From CAWJMN01 sp963844055 (GTDB lineage: Bacteria; Planctomycetota; Planctomycetia; Pirellulales; Pirellulaceae): a DNA stretch of 64,000 nucleotides. The notes beneath the pieces are model-generated. The model saw only the letters and a list, made by a program, of their open reading frames with translations, was not told the origin of the DNA and ran no database searches. Positions 10,205-19,614 of the stretch are shown piece after piece. Numbering within the stretch: position 1 is the first letter of the stretch; the number at the start of each line of letters is the position of its first letter. The position numbers and the translations under genes were made by a program. Location of the stretch: positions 434,001 to 498,000 of the forward strand of contig CAWJMN010000001.1 of the NCBI GenBank assembly GCA_963844055.1, given 5' to 3'.

Positions 10205-13189
10205 ATGGTTCGATTTTTGGCAAGTTTGAGGAAGGCGATCGTAACGCCGACCGTGCGTCTGTTGGCGCTCGTGGCGCTATTGGGAGGGAGTGCACTGGCC
10301 CAAGAAAAGCCGCAATGGATCTGGGCAACCGCTGGTGAGCCAGTGGCGCCGGTTTCGCTGTTTGTGCGAACCGTAGAAGTAACGGGCAAGCCCAAGTCGG
10401 TCGTGTTTGCTGGAGCTTGCGACAATCGGCTGAGCCTGTTTGTGAATGGCCAGCAAGTGGTCGAGCATGCTTCCTGGGAGACTGCCGTTCGTGAGAACGT
10501 GACCAAGCTAATCAAGGAAGGGACCAACACGTTTGCTATCCGTGGTACGAATGAAGGTGGCCCGGCTGCCTTTTTAGGTCAAATCGAGATTACCGCTGCC
10601 GATGGCAAGGTCACGAAGATTGTGACGGATGGGACTTGGAAGAGCACGAACAAGCAAGACGCTGGCTGGCAAAAGCCTGGGTTTGATGTATCGGGGTGGG
10701 GTACTGCCAAGGTGATTGGCAAACTGGGAGTTGCTCCCTGGGGAAATGTTTCTCTCGCAGGGGGTAAGTCGGGGGGCGTGGTGGTCGCGACGGCTGAGGA
10801 TAGCATCAAGCTGCTGCCAGGCTTCAAAGTGGAAATGCTGTACTCCGTTCCTAAGGAAACCGAAGGAAGCTGGGTCAGCATGTGCGCTGATGACAAGGGG
10901 CGCTTGATCGTTTGCGATCAGTACGGCGGACTTTATCGCGTCGTTCCAGGCCCGAATGCCGAAGGAACCAAGGTTGAAAAGTTGAAGTTGGCGATTGGTG
11001 AGGCTCAAGGCTTGTTGTTCCTCAATAAGAGCTTGTACATCGTTGTGAACGGCAACGCGGCCCAAGGAAGCGGCTTGTATCGGGCGACAGACACTGACAA
11101 TGATGGCGAACTGGACAAGGTCGACCTTCTGAAAAAGTTTGAAGGTGCCGGTGAACATGGTCCCCATGCGGTGCGTTTGGGCCCTGACGGCAAGCTTTAC
11201 GTGGTTGCTGGTAACTTTACAAAGGTTCCAGAAGGGTACGATCCTGCATCGCCTGCAAAAAATTGGGCGGAAGACTTGTTGCTACCTCGTAATCCCGATG
11301 GTGGCGGCCACGATCCGCACATCATGTCGCCTGCTGGCTGGGTTGCTCGCTGTGACCTCGATGGCAAGCACTGGGAATTGATCGCTACGGGTCTGCGTAA
11401 TACCTATGACATCGGGTTCAATGCCGATGGTGAGCTGTTCAACTACGACTCCGACATGGAATGGGATACAGGCACGCCTTGGTATCGTCCGACACGTGTT
11501 AACCACATTGTTTCCGGTGGTGAATATGGCTGGCGAAATGGTACGGGCAAGTGGCCTGAGTACTCGCCCGATAGCTTAGGGGCTGTGGTGAATATTGGCC
11601 TGGGCTCGCCCACGGGGGTAGAGTTTGGTTACGGGACGAAATTCCCCGCCAAGTATCAAAAGGCGTTTTTCATCAATGATTGGACGTATGGAAAGATCTA
11701 TGCCGTCCACATGACCCCTGCTGGTGGAACCTATACCGGGACGTTTGAAACGTTCATTGAAGGACGTCCTCTTCCTGTCACCGATATCACGGTGAACTCG
11801 GATGGCGCGCTGTACTTCATGATCGGTGGCCGTAAGACACAGTCGGGCTTGTACCGTGTGACCTATACCGGTAGCGAATCGACAGCACCGATTGGGAAGG
11901 AAGTTTCGGAAGCGGCTGCGAAGGCGCTTGAGACACGCAAGCAGCTGGAAGTCTTCCATCAAAAGCAAGATCCGAAGGCTGTTGCCACGGCTTGGCCCTT
12001 CTTGGGAAGTGGTGACCGTGCCTTGCGTTTTGCTGCGAGGGTTGCAATTGAAAATCAGCCGATCGCCCAGTGGCAAGAGTTGGCATTTGCTGAAACTCGC
12101 CCCACGGCGGTGATCTATGCGATGTTGGCGGTTGCACGGGCAGGCGACAAGTCACTGCTACCAAAGGTCGTAGAAAAGCTCAATTCGCTGCCACTAGAAC
12201 GGCTTACGGAAGACCAACAAACGGCAGCGACTCGGGCGTATGGCCTCGCATTTATCCGTTTGGGCGCACCTGATGAGAAGCTGGCTGCCTCTGCTGCCAA
12301 GCGAGTGCTGACGGTTTTCCCGAATCAAAGCGATCTCGTCAATCGTGAGGCAGGAGCGTTGCTGGTTTACCTGAAGGAACCTGGTGTGGTTGCTCCCGCG
12401 ATGAAGCTGCTAAAGGACGGCCAATCGCAAGAAGACCAGTTGTACTATGTGTTGATCCTGCGAAATGTTTGTAACTTGCTCAACCAAGAGCAACGTCATG
12501 AGTATTTTGGTTGGATCAATTTGGCCCAGCAAACGTATCGTGGCGGAAATAGCTTTTCGAAGTTCCTCGACAAGATCCGTAATGATGCCGCCGAAAAGCT
12601 GACGCCTGCCGATCGTACGGCTTTGAAGGATGTGCTCGAAGAGAAGAAGAAGGTCGAAGTCGTCAAGTTGGAAACCACGCGTCAGTTTGTTCATAACTGG
12701 CAGACGGAAGACATCATGGGTGACCTTGCCGCTTTAGAAAAGGGGCGCTCCTTTGAGAAGGGGAAGTTGGCCTATCAAGCAGGTCAGTGCTACAAATGCC
12801 ATCGTTTCGATGGTCAGGGGGGTGATACGGGGCCAGATATTACGGGTGTCGGCGCACGCTTTAGCCCGCTGTACATCTTGGAGTCGTTGTCGGATCCTTC
12901 GAAGGCGGTTTCGGATCAATACCTGGGCTCGGTCATTGTGACGGGCGATGGCGATGTGGTGACCGGCCGAGTTGTCGAAGAAAACGACAAGACGATCAAG
13001 GTTCGTACGAGCCCTTTTGCAACGGAATTGACAGTGATTGCTAAGGGGAATATCGAATCTCGCCAACTTTCTAAGGTTAGCGAAATGCCGCAAGGCCTGA
13101 TCAATACGTTGACCAAGGAAGAAGTGCTGGATCTGCTGGCTTATCTGCGTAGTGCAGGGAAGAGCACGGACGCAGCCTTTAGCAAATAG
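10205..13189 (+). CDS. Exported beta-propeller protein with planctomycete C-terminal haem-binding domain
   Basis: 994 residues. The signal peptide ends near residue 33 (VALLGGSALAQ). Next is a beta-sandwich, sugar-binding-like N-terminal part (about 35-170; SLFVNGQQVVEH). A six-bladed propeller of the PQQ/sorbosone-dehydrogenase type follows (about 190-560; GLRNTYDIGFNADGELFNYD), then a helical repeat segment (about 570-840). The end is the planctomycete-type cytochrome c domain with CYKCH at 862-866 and DLLAYLRSAG at the C terminus. It is probably a periplasmic redox or carbohydrate-related protein; the substrate is unknown. GGAG sits a few bases before the ATG. A strong terminator follows, so it is probably a single-gene unit. 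Confidence 0.85.
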   Translation: MVRFLASLRKAIVTPTVRLLALVALLGGSALAQEKPQWIWATAGEPVAPVSLFVRTVEVTGKPKSVVFAGACDNRLSLFVNGQQVVEHASWETAVRENVTKLIKEGTNTFAIRGTNEGGPAAFLGQIEITAADGKVTKIVTDGTWKSTNKQDAGWQKPGFDVSGWGTAKVIGKLGVAPWGNVSLAGGKSGGVVVATAEDSIKLLPGFKVEMLYSVPKETEGSWVSMCADDKGRLIVCDQYGGLYRVVPGPNAEGTKVEKLKLAIGEAQGLLFLNKSLYIVVNGNAAQGSGLYRATDTDNDGELDKVDLLKKFEGAGEHGPHAVRLGPDGKLYVVAGNFTKVPEGYDPASPAKNWAEDLLLPRNPDGGGHDPHIMSPAGWVARCDLDGKHWELIATGLRNTYDIGFNADGELFNYDSDMEWDTGTPWYRPTRVNHIVSGGEYGWRNGTGKWPEYSPDSLGAVVNIGLGSPTGVEFGYGTKFPAKYQKAFFINDWTYGKIYAVHMTPAGGTYTGTFETFIEGRPLPVTDITVNSDGALYFMIGGRKTQSGLYRVTYTGSESTAPIGKEVSEAAAKALETRKQLEVFHQKQDPKAVATAWPFLGSGDRALRFAARVAIENQPIAQWQELAFAETRPTAVIYAMLAVARAGDKSLLPKVVEKLNSLPLERLTEDQQTAATRAYGLAFIRLGAPDEKLAASAAKRVLTVFPNQSDLVNREAGALLVYLKEPGVVAPAMKLLKDGQSQEDQLYYVLILRNVCNLLNQEQRHEYFGWINLAQQTYRGGNSFSKFLDKIRNDAAEKLTPADRTALKDVLEEKKKVEVVKLETTRQFVHNWQTEDIMGDLAALEKGRSFEKGKLAYQAGQCYKCHRFDGQGGDTGPDITGVGARFSPLYILESLSDPSKAVSDQYLGSVIVTGDGDVVTGRVVEENDKTIKVRTSPFATELTVIAKGNIESRQLSKVSEMPQGLINTLTKEEVLDLLAYLRSAGKSTDAAFSK

Positions 13190-13212
13190 TATTCATCATC
13201 CTGGTGAAATCG

Positions 13213-13252
13213 AAAGCCCGTGCGGGAATGCGTTTCCTGCACGGGCTTTTTT
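13213..13252 (+). terminator. Rho-independent terminator after the haem-binding protein gene
   Basis: AAAGCCCGTGC and GCACGGGCTTT form a long GC-rich stem with GGGAA/TTTCC continuing it inward, and the stem runs into six Ts. It lies 24 bases after the stop of the upstream gene and just before the end of the convergent AAA+ gene. Confidence 0.85.
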
Positions 13253-13279
13253 CGTGGACCGGTATTGAACTTACCGGGA

Positions 13280-14887
13280 CTACATCACGGCAAAGTAGTT
13301 TTCGGCCGCGAGGTCAAAATATTCGCTGGAAAGGTGCGGCGTCAGTTTCTTGTACAGGCAGTGGTTCTTCACTTGGAGGAGTAAGTCGCGTGGCTGGCAA
13401 GCGCGGAACGGCCGACCGGTGGCGCGATAATGCCGCTCAATGAGATAGTTGAGTGGCTCTTCTTCGTACTCAAAACCCAAGAGGGGGCACATCATCTTGA
13501 AGAGCGAGCGGAACTCATCCTCGGTAGGGCTGACGACCTCAATCTTGTACGGAATACGGCGGAGGAACGCCTCGTCGCAAAGATCGCGTGGTTCCAGGTT
13601 GGTGGAGAAGACGATCAACTGATCGAAGGGGACCTGAATCTTTTTGCCGTTGGGCAAATTGAGGAAGTCGTACCGTTTTTCAAGCGGGATGATCCAGCGA
13701 TTGAGGAGCTGGTCCGTACTCATCTTTTGGCGGCCGAAGTCGTCGATGACGAGCGTGCCACAGTTGCTTTTGAGTTGGAGCGGAGCTTCACAGATGCCGG
13801 TGGACCGGTTCATGGTGACCTCTAGGCTCTCCATGGTGAGTTCACCACCAACAACGATCGTGGGTCGGCGAATTCGAACCCAGCGTTTATCAATCTTGGA
13901 CTGGTTGAGCAAGCCCGCGTTCGCGGGAAGTGGCGTCTCTTCGTGGCTAACCGGATCGAATACTCGGATGATTTCGCCATCAATGCCGATGGCCCGCGGA
14001 ATCCAGATGTATTGTCCAAAGGAGCGGGTCACGCGTTCGGCAATTGTGGTTTTGCCATTGCCGGCCGAGCCAAATAGGAATAGCCCACGACCTGAGTTAA
14101 TGGCCGGACCGAGCCGGGTAAACATCTTGTCATTGACGAGGATATCCCCAAAGGCTCGTTTGAGGTCCTCTTCGGTCGGGTGCTGTGATGTTAGGGACTG
14201 CGCCTTGATGCCATCGATGTAATCAGCAAGCGAGACCGGGGCGGCACCAAAGTACGTGCAGGTGTCCAGAAAACGACGGGCGCGTTCACGGCCTAGGTCG
14301 GTTAGCTGGTAGACGTAGTCATTCATTGTGGCCGTCGAGCGATAGAAGACCAACTGGTCTTGTTTAAGGCTCCGAAGTAGCGGCTCGATGACTGCAAACG
14401 GAAGTTTCACTTGGTCGGCTGCTTCACGGCCGGTGACATCGCCCCGGGCCAGCAAATACTTCATCACCAGGGATTCGACTTCGCTTTCGGTTAGGCCGGC
14501 CGAGCGAATGCTCGTCGGTTCTTGGGGAAGGAAGTGGTCCGACGGAATATTCGATGGGCCGGTCGAAGTTTGGACGGAAGAGGATTGCGTGTTCGTGCTA
14601 TTTCCAACGGGCTGCGTATCTGTTGCAGCAGTTTCTGGGGAAATAGTTTGGGCTGCCGTTTGTTCGGCCGTGGTTAATTCATGAATGCGAGTCAGCAGTT
14701 CCGACAGCTTTGCATCTTGCTTGGCCTGCTTCTCAGGGGGGCATTCCGGGATGACAAACGAAGGGGCAGGGGCAGGCGACTCTTGGACCGCCGTATGAGG
14801 TGCACGAGGGGCAGGCTTCGATTCGACGACGGCGGCCTTTTTGCCGCCGAATAGGCTCCATCGATTCGTGTCATCTTGCTTGGTCAT
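13280..14887 (-). CDS. AAA+ ATPase with winged-helix-like region and low-complexity N terminus
   Basis: 535 residues from the ATG at 14887 (MTKQDDTNRW); GAGGG lies nine bases upstream. The frame stays open further but without family-like sequence. Residues about 10-140 are Ala/Pro/Thr/Gln-rich and probably disordered. About 140-215 looks like a winged helix (LTESEVESLVMKYLLARG). The AAA+ core has Walker A GSAGNGKTT at 273-281 and a Walker B-like TLVIDDFG. A later FSTNLEPRDLCDEAFLRRIP resembles sensor 1 and an arginine finger. Similar planctomycete proteins are sometimes described as ATPases associated with Flp pilus assembly. A Tad/Flp locus lies at the far end of this window, but no direct link is visible here. 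Function unknown. Confidence 0.8.
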   Translation of the reverse strand: MTKQDDTNRWSLFGGKKAAVVESKPAPRAPHTAVQESPAPAPSFVIPECPPEKQAKQDAKLSELLTRIHELTTAEQTAAQTISPETAATDTQPVGNSTNTQSSSVQTSTGPSNIPSDHFLPQEPTSIRSAGLTESEVESLVMKYLLARGDVTGREAADQVKLPFAVIEPLLRSLKQDQLVFYRSTATMNDYVYQLTDLGRERARRFLDTCTYFGAAPVSLADYIDGIKAQSLTSQHPTEEDLKRAFGDILVNDKMFTRLGPAINSGRGLFLFGSAGNGKTTIAERVTRSFGQYIWIPRAIGIDGEIIRVFDPVSHEETPLPANAGLLNQSKIDKRWVRIRRPTIVVGGELTMESLEVTMNRSTGICEAPLQLKSNCGTLVIDDFGRQKMSTDQLLNRWIIPLEKRYDFLNLPNGKKIQVPFDQLIVFSTNLEPRDLCDEAFLRRIPYKIEVVSPTEDEFRSLFKMMCPLLGFEYEEEPLNYLIERHYRATGRPFRACQPRDLLLQVKNHCLYKKLTPHLSSEYFDLAAENYFAVM

Positions 14888-15260
14888 GATTATGTGCCCT
14901 CGGCCCAGTGCAAATGATTTGTTTGCGATTAGTCGCAGACAAGGGAAGCCTTTTAAAACCGGAATAGGTGGATTCCGACGCACTCGAAGTCTAGGTCTTA
15001 GTAATCAAACGTCAAACGGACCGATTTCTCGCGGTGGTGCAACATGACGCCTGAATCTTGCGGGGAGGCGCAGGCTGAATAATCGGCGTAATCCGCAAGG
15101 TTATCGATGAATAGAGCCATGAACTTCTGAATCCGAACCCGGTTTTTTTGCTCTAGGGTAAGAGTCAAAGCTACATTTTCTGCGGGTTGAGATTTGTTGC
15201 GTGCTGCCAGCGGGATGATAGGTAGCCGCCAATCTTGAGAGACATGGAAAAGGTGCTCTT
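14888..15260. other. Intergenic region between AAA+ ATPase and HDOD genes
   Basis: About 370 bases between two divergent genes, expected to hold both promoters. Apart from the weak short open frame listed separately, no repeat, hairpin with T-run or RNA gene was recognised. Confidence 0.4.
14998..15120 (-). CDS. Possible 40-residue protein of unknown function
   Basis: An ATG at 15120 opens a 40-codon frame starting MALFIDNLADYADYSAC and ending VRLTFDY. Its composition is fairly protein-like, and the frame continues open upstream without a clear earlier start; a TTG near 15170 is conceivable. No good Shine-Dalgarno is present (only AGAAG). It could be a real small gene, the end of a gene broken by an indel, or chance. 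No function can be suggested. Confidence 0.22.
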   Translation of the reverse strand: MALFIDNLADYADYSACASPQDSGVMLHHREKSVRLTFDY

Positions 15261-16166
15261 GTGGGTTCAACGAGTTGGGAACATGCCGCGGTATCTCCGG
15301 ACGAGATGCCCATTGAACGGCGGATGGCGCTGGAGAGGCTGTTTGCGCACATCGGAGACATGGTCTCTTTGCCGGTGATTGGCCAAAAGATCTTGCGTCT
15401 AACGGAATCAGAAAGCAGTTCATTGGACGAACTGCGCGAGGTGATCCAGACCGACCCCATCCTCGTTTCAAAAATCCTGCGTCGGTTAAACTCGTCCTAC
15501 TTTGGCTTGAGCCACAAGGTTAAGGAGATTGGTCAAGCAGTAAATCTGCTGGGGTTCCGTGAAATTCGCAACCTTGCTCTGACGGTGTTCCTGTCCAAGG
15601 TGTTTGACCACAAGTCGACCTACAAAACTTACAACCGCGAGAACCTTTGGTCGCACTGTGTGGGGGTAGGGGCAGCAGCCCGCCTCGTTTCGAGGGTGTG
15701 CGGCCGTGCTGCAGCGGAAGAGGCCTATTTGGCCGGCCTGTTACATGACATTGGCTTTATCTTACTGGATCAATCACTGCACAGGCACTTTCGGGTAGTG
15801 CTAGATCAGCTGAACCCGCAAGAGCCAACTTACCGCACGGAAAACCGTATTCTTTCCTTTGACCATGCCACCCTGGGCGGCTTCGTGGCACGGAAATGGA
15901 ACTTCCCGGACTCGATAAATGATGCCATTACCTATCATCATCACGCGGGTGAATATCGCGGTGAACATCGAGACCTCGTGCATGTCGTCGCCGTGGCCAA
16001 CTACCTGTGCAGCAGATCGGGATGGATGTCGCTGGGGATTCACAATGTGGAGGCTCCTCCGGACTCGGTTTTCCAGTCTTTAGGGCTAGACGAAGTGACC
16101 GTTTCCATCATTTGGGATGAGCTCGAGGGGACTTTGCAGAAGTCTTCGAGCCTAGCGATTGCCTAG
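15261..16166 (+). CDS. HDOD domain protein
   Basis: 301 residues from a GTG at 15261 with AAGG seven bases upstream. The HDOD fold is evident: LPVIGQKILRLTESESSS, then DPILVSKILRRLNSSYFG, FREIRNLALTVFLSKVF and the HD-like LAGLLHDIGFILLD. HDOD proteins act as signalling adaptors, often in motility, type IV pilus or second-messenger control, and usually lack the hydrolase activity of true HD-GYP proteins. There is no attached receiver or GGDEF domain, so the input must come from elsewhere. It lies 200 bases before gltA with no clear terminator between, but the relationship is probably positional only. Confidence 0.87.
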   Translation: MGSTSWEHAAVSPDEMPIERRMALERLFAHIGDMVSLPVIGQKILRLTESESSSLDELREVIQTDPILVSKILRRLNSSYFGLSHKVKEIGQAVNLLGFREIRNLALTVFLSKVFDHKSTYKTYNRENLWSHCVGVGAAARLVSRVCGRAAAEEAYLAGLLHDIGFILLDQSLHRHFRVVLDQLNPQEPTYRTENRILSFDHATLGGFVARKWNFPDSINDAITYHHHAGEYRGEHRDLVHVVAVANYLCSRSGWMSLGIHNVEAPPDSVFQSLGLDEVTVSIIWDELEGTLQKSSSLAIA

Positions 16167-16372
16167 AATCGCCTAGGTTTTGCCGCCGGTCTATCCTTGG
16201 GCATACTTCTCCCCCCGGCGCAGGCAGGCTATACTGCCAAAACCGTGTTTCGCAGCAGGTTTTTGCCTTGCGGCGACTTCTCCCACGGATGTCTTTGAGG
16301 ATCATCTGGCATTTATCGAAGGCTGATTGGACCGCATGATTTGCGGCCGAATAGCTGGAAAGGACGATGGCT

Positions 16373-17665
16373 ATGGCAGAGCCTGCCAAGCTGCTCATTA
16401 GTGGAAAAGAATATGACCTTCCTGTCGTTGAAGGGACAGAAGGCGAGAAGGGGTTAGACATTTCCAAGCTGCTTGCCAGCAGCGGTCATATCACCCTGGA
16501 CGATGGATATGCGAACACGGGTTCGACGCAAAGCGCTATCACGTTTTTGGACGGCGAGCGCGGCATCCTCCGGTATCGCGGTTATCCCATTGAGCAACTC
16601 GCGGCGAATTGCGACTTCCTTGAGGTAGTGCATCTTCTCATCTATGGAGAATTGCCAACGAAGGAACAGCTCGACGTATTCCGCAAGAACATCCTTCAGC
16701 ACACGATGATCCACGAGGCGATGCGTGCCTTTTACGGCGGCTTCCCTCGCGATGCTCATCCGATGGCGATCTTGTCGTCGGTGGTCAGCGCTCTTTCGAC
16801 GTTCTATCAAGACTCGTTGGATCCAAACGATCCGCGTCAGGTGGAAGTGTCGATTCACCGGATGCTGGCCAAGCTGCCAACGATTGCAGCCTACAGCTAT
16901 AAGAAGTCGGTAGGTCAGCCGTTTGTCTATCCACAAAACGGTTTGTCTTATGCTGAGAACTTCTTGCAGATGATGTTTGCGGTACCATGCGAACCGTACG
17001 TGGTGGATCCTGACGCGGTTGCCGCGCTGAATCTTCTCCTCATTGTGCATGCCGATCACGAACAAAACTGCAGCACGTCCACCGTTCGGATGGTGGGTTC
17101 GTCCAACGCCAACTTGTTTGCGTCGATCTCTGCTGGCATCTGTGCTTTGTGGGGACCGCTCCATGGTGGTGCTAACGAAGCTTGCGTGCTAATGCTCGAA
17201 CGGATTTTGGCAGATGGTGGCGACGTTGCGAAATTCGTCAACATGGCCAAGGACAAGAAGAGCAACTTCCGGTTGATGGGGTTTGGTCATCGTGTTTACA
17301 AGAACTACGACCCACGCTGCGTGATCATTAAGAAGGCCTGTGACAAGGTGTTGGCGAAACTCAAGATTCGCGATCCACTATTTGACGTGGCCCAACAGCT
17401 TGAAGATGTTGCGTTGCATGACCCGTACTTCATCGAGCGCAAGCTCTATCCGAATGTGGATTTCTACTCGGGCGTGATCTATCGCGCATTGGGAATTCCT
17501 GTTCAGATGTTTACGGTTCTGTTTGCGATGGGACGGCTACCTGGCTGGATTGGTCACTGGGTAGAAATGCATCAATCGCCCACGAAGCGTATCAATCGCC
17601 CACGGCAGATTTATACCGGTCCCGTTGAACGGCCCTTTGTTCCGATCCAGGATCGGAAGGGCTAA
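16373..17665 (+). CDS. gltA: Citrate synthase
   Basis: Condenses acetyl-CoA and oxaloacetate to citrate, entry to the TCA cycle. 430 residues, the size of the hexameric type II enzymes. Catalytic residues fall almost exactly where they do in the E. coli enzyme: His264 in GPLHGGANE, His306 in FGHRVYKNYDPR and Asp363 in NVDFYSGV. Two in-frame ATGs exist, at 16367 and 16373. The second is preferred because AAGGA sits eight bases before it and the protein then starts MAEPAKLLISG like the family. A terminator follows at 17761. The neighbour is PEP carboxykinase, so the pair links the TCA cycle and gluconeogenesis. Confidence 0.96.
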   Translation: MAEPAKLLISGKEYDLPVVEGTEGEKGLDISKLLASSGHITLDDGYANTGSTQSAITFLDGERGILRYRGYPIEQLAANCDFLEVVHLLIYGELPTKEQLDVFRKNILQHTMIHEAMRAFYGGFPRDAHPMAILSSVVSALSTFYQDSLDPNDPRQVEVSIHRMLAKLPTIAAYSYKKSVGQPFVYPQNGLSYAENFLQMMFAVPCEPYVVDPDAVAALNLLLIVHADHEQNCSTSTVRMVGSSNANLFASISAGICALWGPLHGGANEACVLMLERILADGGDVAKFVNMAKDKKSNFRLMGFGHRVYKNYDPRCVIIKKACDKVLAKLKIRDPLFDVAQQLEDVALHDPYFIERKLYPNVDFYSGVIYRALGIPVQMFTVLFAMGRLPGWIGHWVEMHQSPTKRINRPRQIYTGPVERPFVPIQDRKG

Positions 17666-17760
17666 TACAAGCGGGAGAATGGTGCGGCGGCACCTCCTTT
17701 TTGATAATGCCTCTTCCCTTGGGACGAGGCGGTTGAGGCAGTTCAGCGATGAAAACTGTG

Positions 17761-17796
17761 GAAAAGCACCGGCGAAAATGGCTGGTGCTTTTTTTT
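17761..17796 (+). terminator. Rho-independent terminator after gltA
   Basis: AAAAGCACCGGC pairs with GCTGGTGCTTTT (twelve pairs with one G-T) around the loop GAAAATG, followed by a run of Ts. It separates gltA from pckA, arguing for separate transcription units. Confidence 0.85.
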
Positions 17797-17895
17797 CGTC
17801 CCTGCGGAATGCCGTCAGCGAGTTGAGTCCGTCCAGGCGAGCGTGGTGTTGTGAAAGTCCGTTAGAGTGATCGAACGTAAGGAGATGTGGGGATC

Positions 17896-19482
17896 ATGGG
17901 TGCGCACCGAATCGATCTGCTGGAGCATGGGGTGTTTGCGAGGGGCGTTCTAAGGAATCCTTCGCGAGCCAAGCTATACGAGGATGCGGTCGCCTATGAC
18001 GGGGTGCAAATCGCCGATAGCGGCGCGATGGTTGCGCTCTCGCATGCCAAGACGGGACGAAGCCCGAAGGATAAGCGCATCGTCGAAGAGGCATCTAGTC
18101 AGGCAGACGTATGGTGGGGGAAGGTGAACATCCCTTTATCACAAGATTCCTTTGTCCAGAACCGCCGCCGGGCCGTTGATTTTCTATCGCATTGTCCGCA
18201 CATCTATGTAATCGATGGTTATGTGGGATGGGACCCTAACCATCGCTTGAAGGTTCGCGTGGTGTGTTCGCGCCCCTATCATGCACTGTTTATGCAGAAC
18301 ATGATGATTCGCCCCACCGAAGACGAACTTGATACGTTTGGAAGCCCGGACTATGTCGTCTTTAACGCAGGATCTTTCCCTGCAGATTCGCTAGTGCCAG
18401 GAGTAACCTCAGAGACCAGCGTCTCTTTGAACTTTGCCGACCGAGAGATGGTCATTTTGGGCACGCAGTACGCCGGCGAGATGAAAAAGGGACTGTTCAC
18501 AATCATGCATTACCTAATGCCAAAGCGTGGCGTGCTTTCGATGCACTGCTCGGCAAACGAGGGCAGCACAGGCGATGTATCACTATTCTTTGGACTGTCC
18601 GGAACCGGCAAGACGACGCTCTCTGCCGATCCGCATCGCAAGCTCATTGGCGACGATGAACATTGCTGGACCGAAGAAGGGGTGTTTAATATCGAAGGGG
18701 GATGCTACGCCAAGTGCATCAACCTTTCGGCAGAAAAGGAGCCAGAGATTTTTCAGGCGATCCAGTTTGGGACCGTTCTGGAAAACGTCGTGATGGAAGA
18801 GGACACGCGGGTCGTCGATTTTGCAGATAGCCGCCTCACCGAGAATACGCGTGCCAGCTATCCGATTGAGATGATCCCTGCGGCGAAGGTTCCCTGTGTT
18901 GGCGGTCATCCCCGCAATATCATCTTTTTGACGTGTGACGCTTTTGGGGTGTTGCCGCCGGTCAGTAAGCTATCGTCAGCACAGGCGATGTACCATTTCA
19001 TCAGTGGTTATACGGCCAAGGTGGCAGGCACCGAGGTTGGCGTTGTCGAGCCTGAAGCGACGTTTAGTGCTTGTTATGGGGCTGCCTTCTTGGTTTGGCA
19101 TCCTATGCATTACGCCCAGCTGTTGGCGAACAAGATGCATCGCCACTCGGCCAATGCCTGGCTGATCAATACTGGCTGGTCGGGCGGAAGCTATGGCGTA
19201 GGAAAGCGACTGCCCCTTAAGGCAACGCGGGCCATTATCGACGCCATTCATGCGGGACAGTTGGAAGATGTGCCGCTGCGCGGCGAGCCGTTCTTTGGGC
19301 TCTCCGTACCTGAATCGTGCCCCGGCGTGGATTCGGATCTACTGTGGCCTTCGAAGACTTGGAATGACCCGGCCGCTTATGAAAAGGCTGCCCGAGAACT
19401 AGCGTCGCTTTTCCGGGAGAATTTTGCAGGTTTTGAGGATGGGGCAACGGCCGAGGTCTTGGCGGCTGCACCGCGGGGCTAA
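17896..19482 (+). CDS. pckA: Phosphoenolpyruvate carboxykinase (ATP)
   Basis: Converts oxaloacetate and ATP to PEP, CO2 and ADP, the committed step of gluconeogenesis from TCA intermediates. 528 residues, typical for the ATP-dependent class. The kinase loop GLSGTGKTTLSAD starts at residue 233. The metal/substrate region shows SMHCSANEGS before it and IGDDEHCW after it, and the adenine-binding area is represented by ENTRASYPIEMIP. The ATG at 17896 (MGAHRIDL) is chosen over an in-frame GTG at 17887, which is only two bases from the AAGGAG. The C terminus shows no truncation. It has its own upstream region after the gltA terminator. Confidence 0.95.
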   Translation: MGAHRIDLLEHGVFARGVLRNPSRAKLYEDAVAYDGVQIADSGAMVALSHAKTGRSPKDKRIVEEASSQADVWWGKVNIPLSQDSFVQNRRRAVDFLSHCPHIYVIDGYVGWDPNHRLKVRVVCSRPYHALFMQNMMIRPTEDELDTFGSPDYVVFNAGSFPADSLVPGVTSETSVSLNFADREMVILGTQYAGEMKKGLFTIMHYLMPKRGVLSMHCSANEGSTGDVSLFFGLSGTGKTTLSADPHRKLIGDDEHCWTEEGVFNIEGGCYAKCINLSAEKEPEIFQAIQFGTVLENVVMEEDTRVVDFADSRLTENTRASYPIEMIPAAKVPCVGGHPRNIIFLTCDAFGVLPPVSKLSSAQAMYHFISGYTAKVAGTEVGVVEPEATFSACYGAAFLVWHPMHYAQLLANKMHRHSANAWLINTGWSGGSYGVGKRLPLKATRAIIDAIHAGQLEDVPLRGEPFFGLSVPESCPGVDSDLLWPSKTWNDPAAYEKAARELASLFRENFAGFEDGATAEVLAAAPRG

Positions 19483-19614
19483 AAAAGTTTTGCCCTAGGA
19501 GCCCAAATTCCGCTGAAACCTGATAGGCTGCCAGTTGATCCATGGGAGCGGGGAGGCAATCGTGAGTCCCCGCTGCCCATGCCATGTCCGGCAATTTGAA
19601 AAGGCCTACACACG

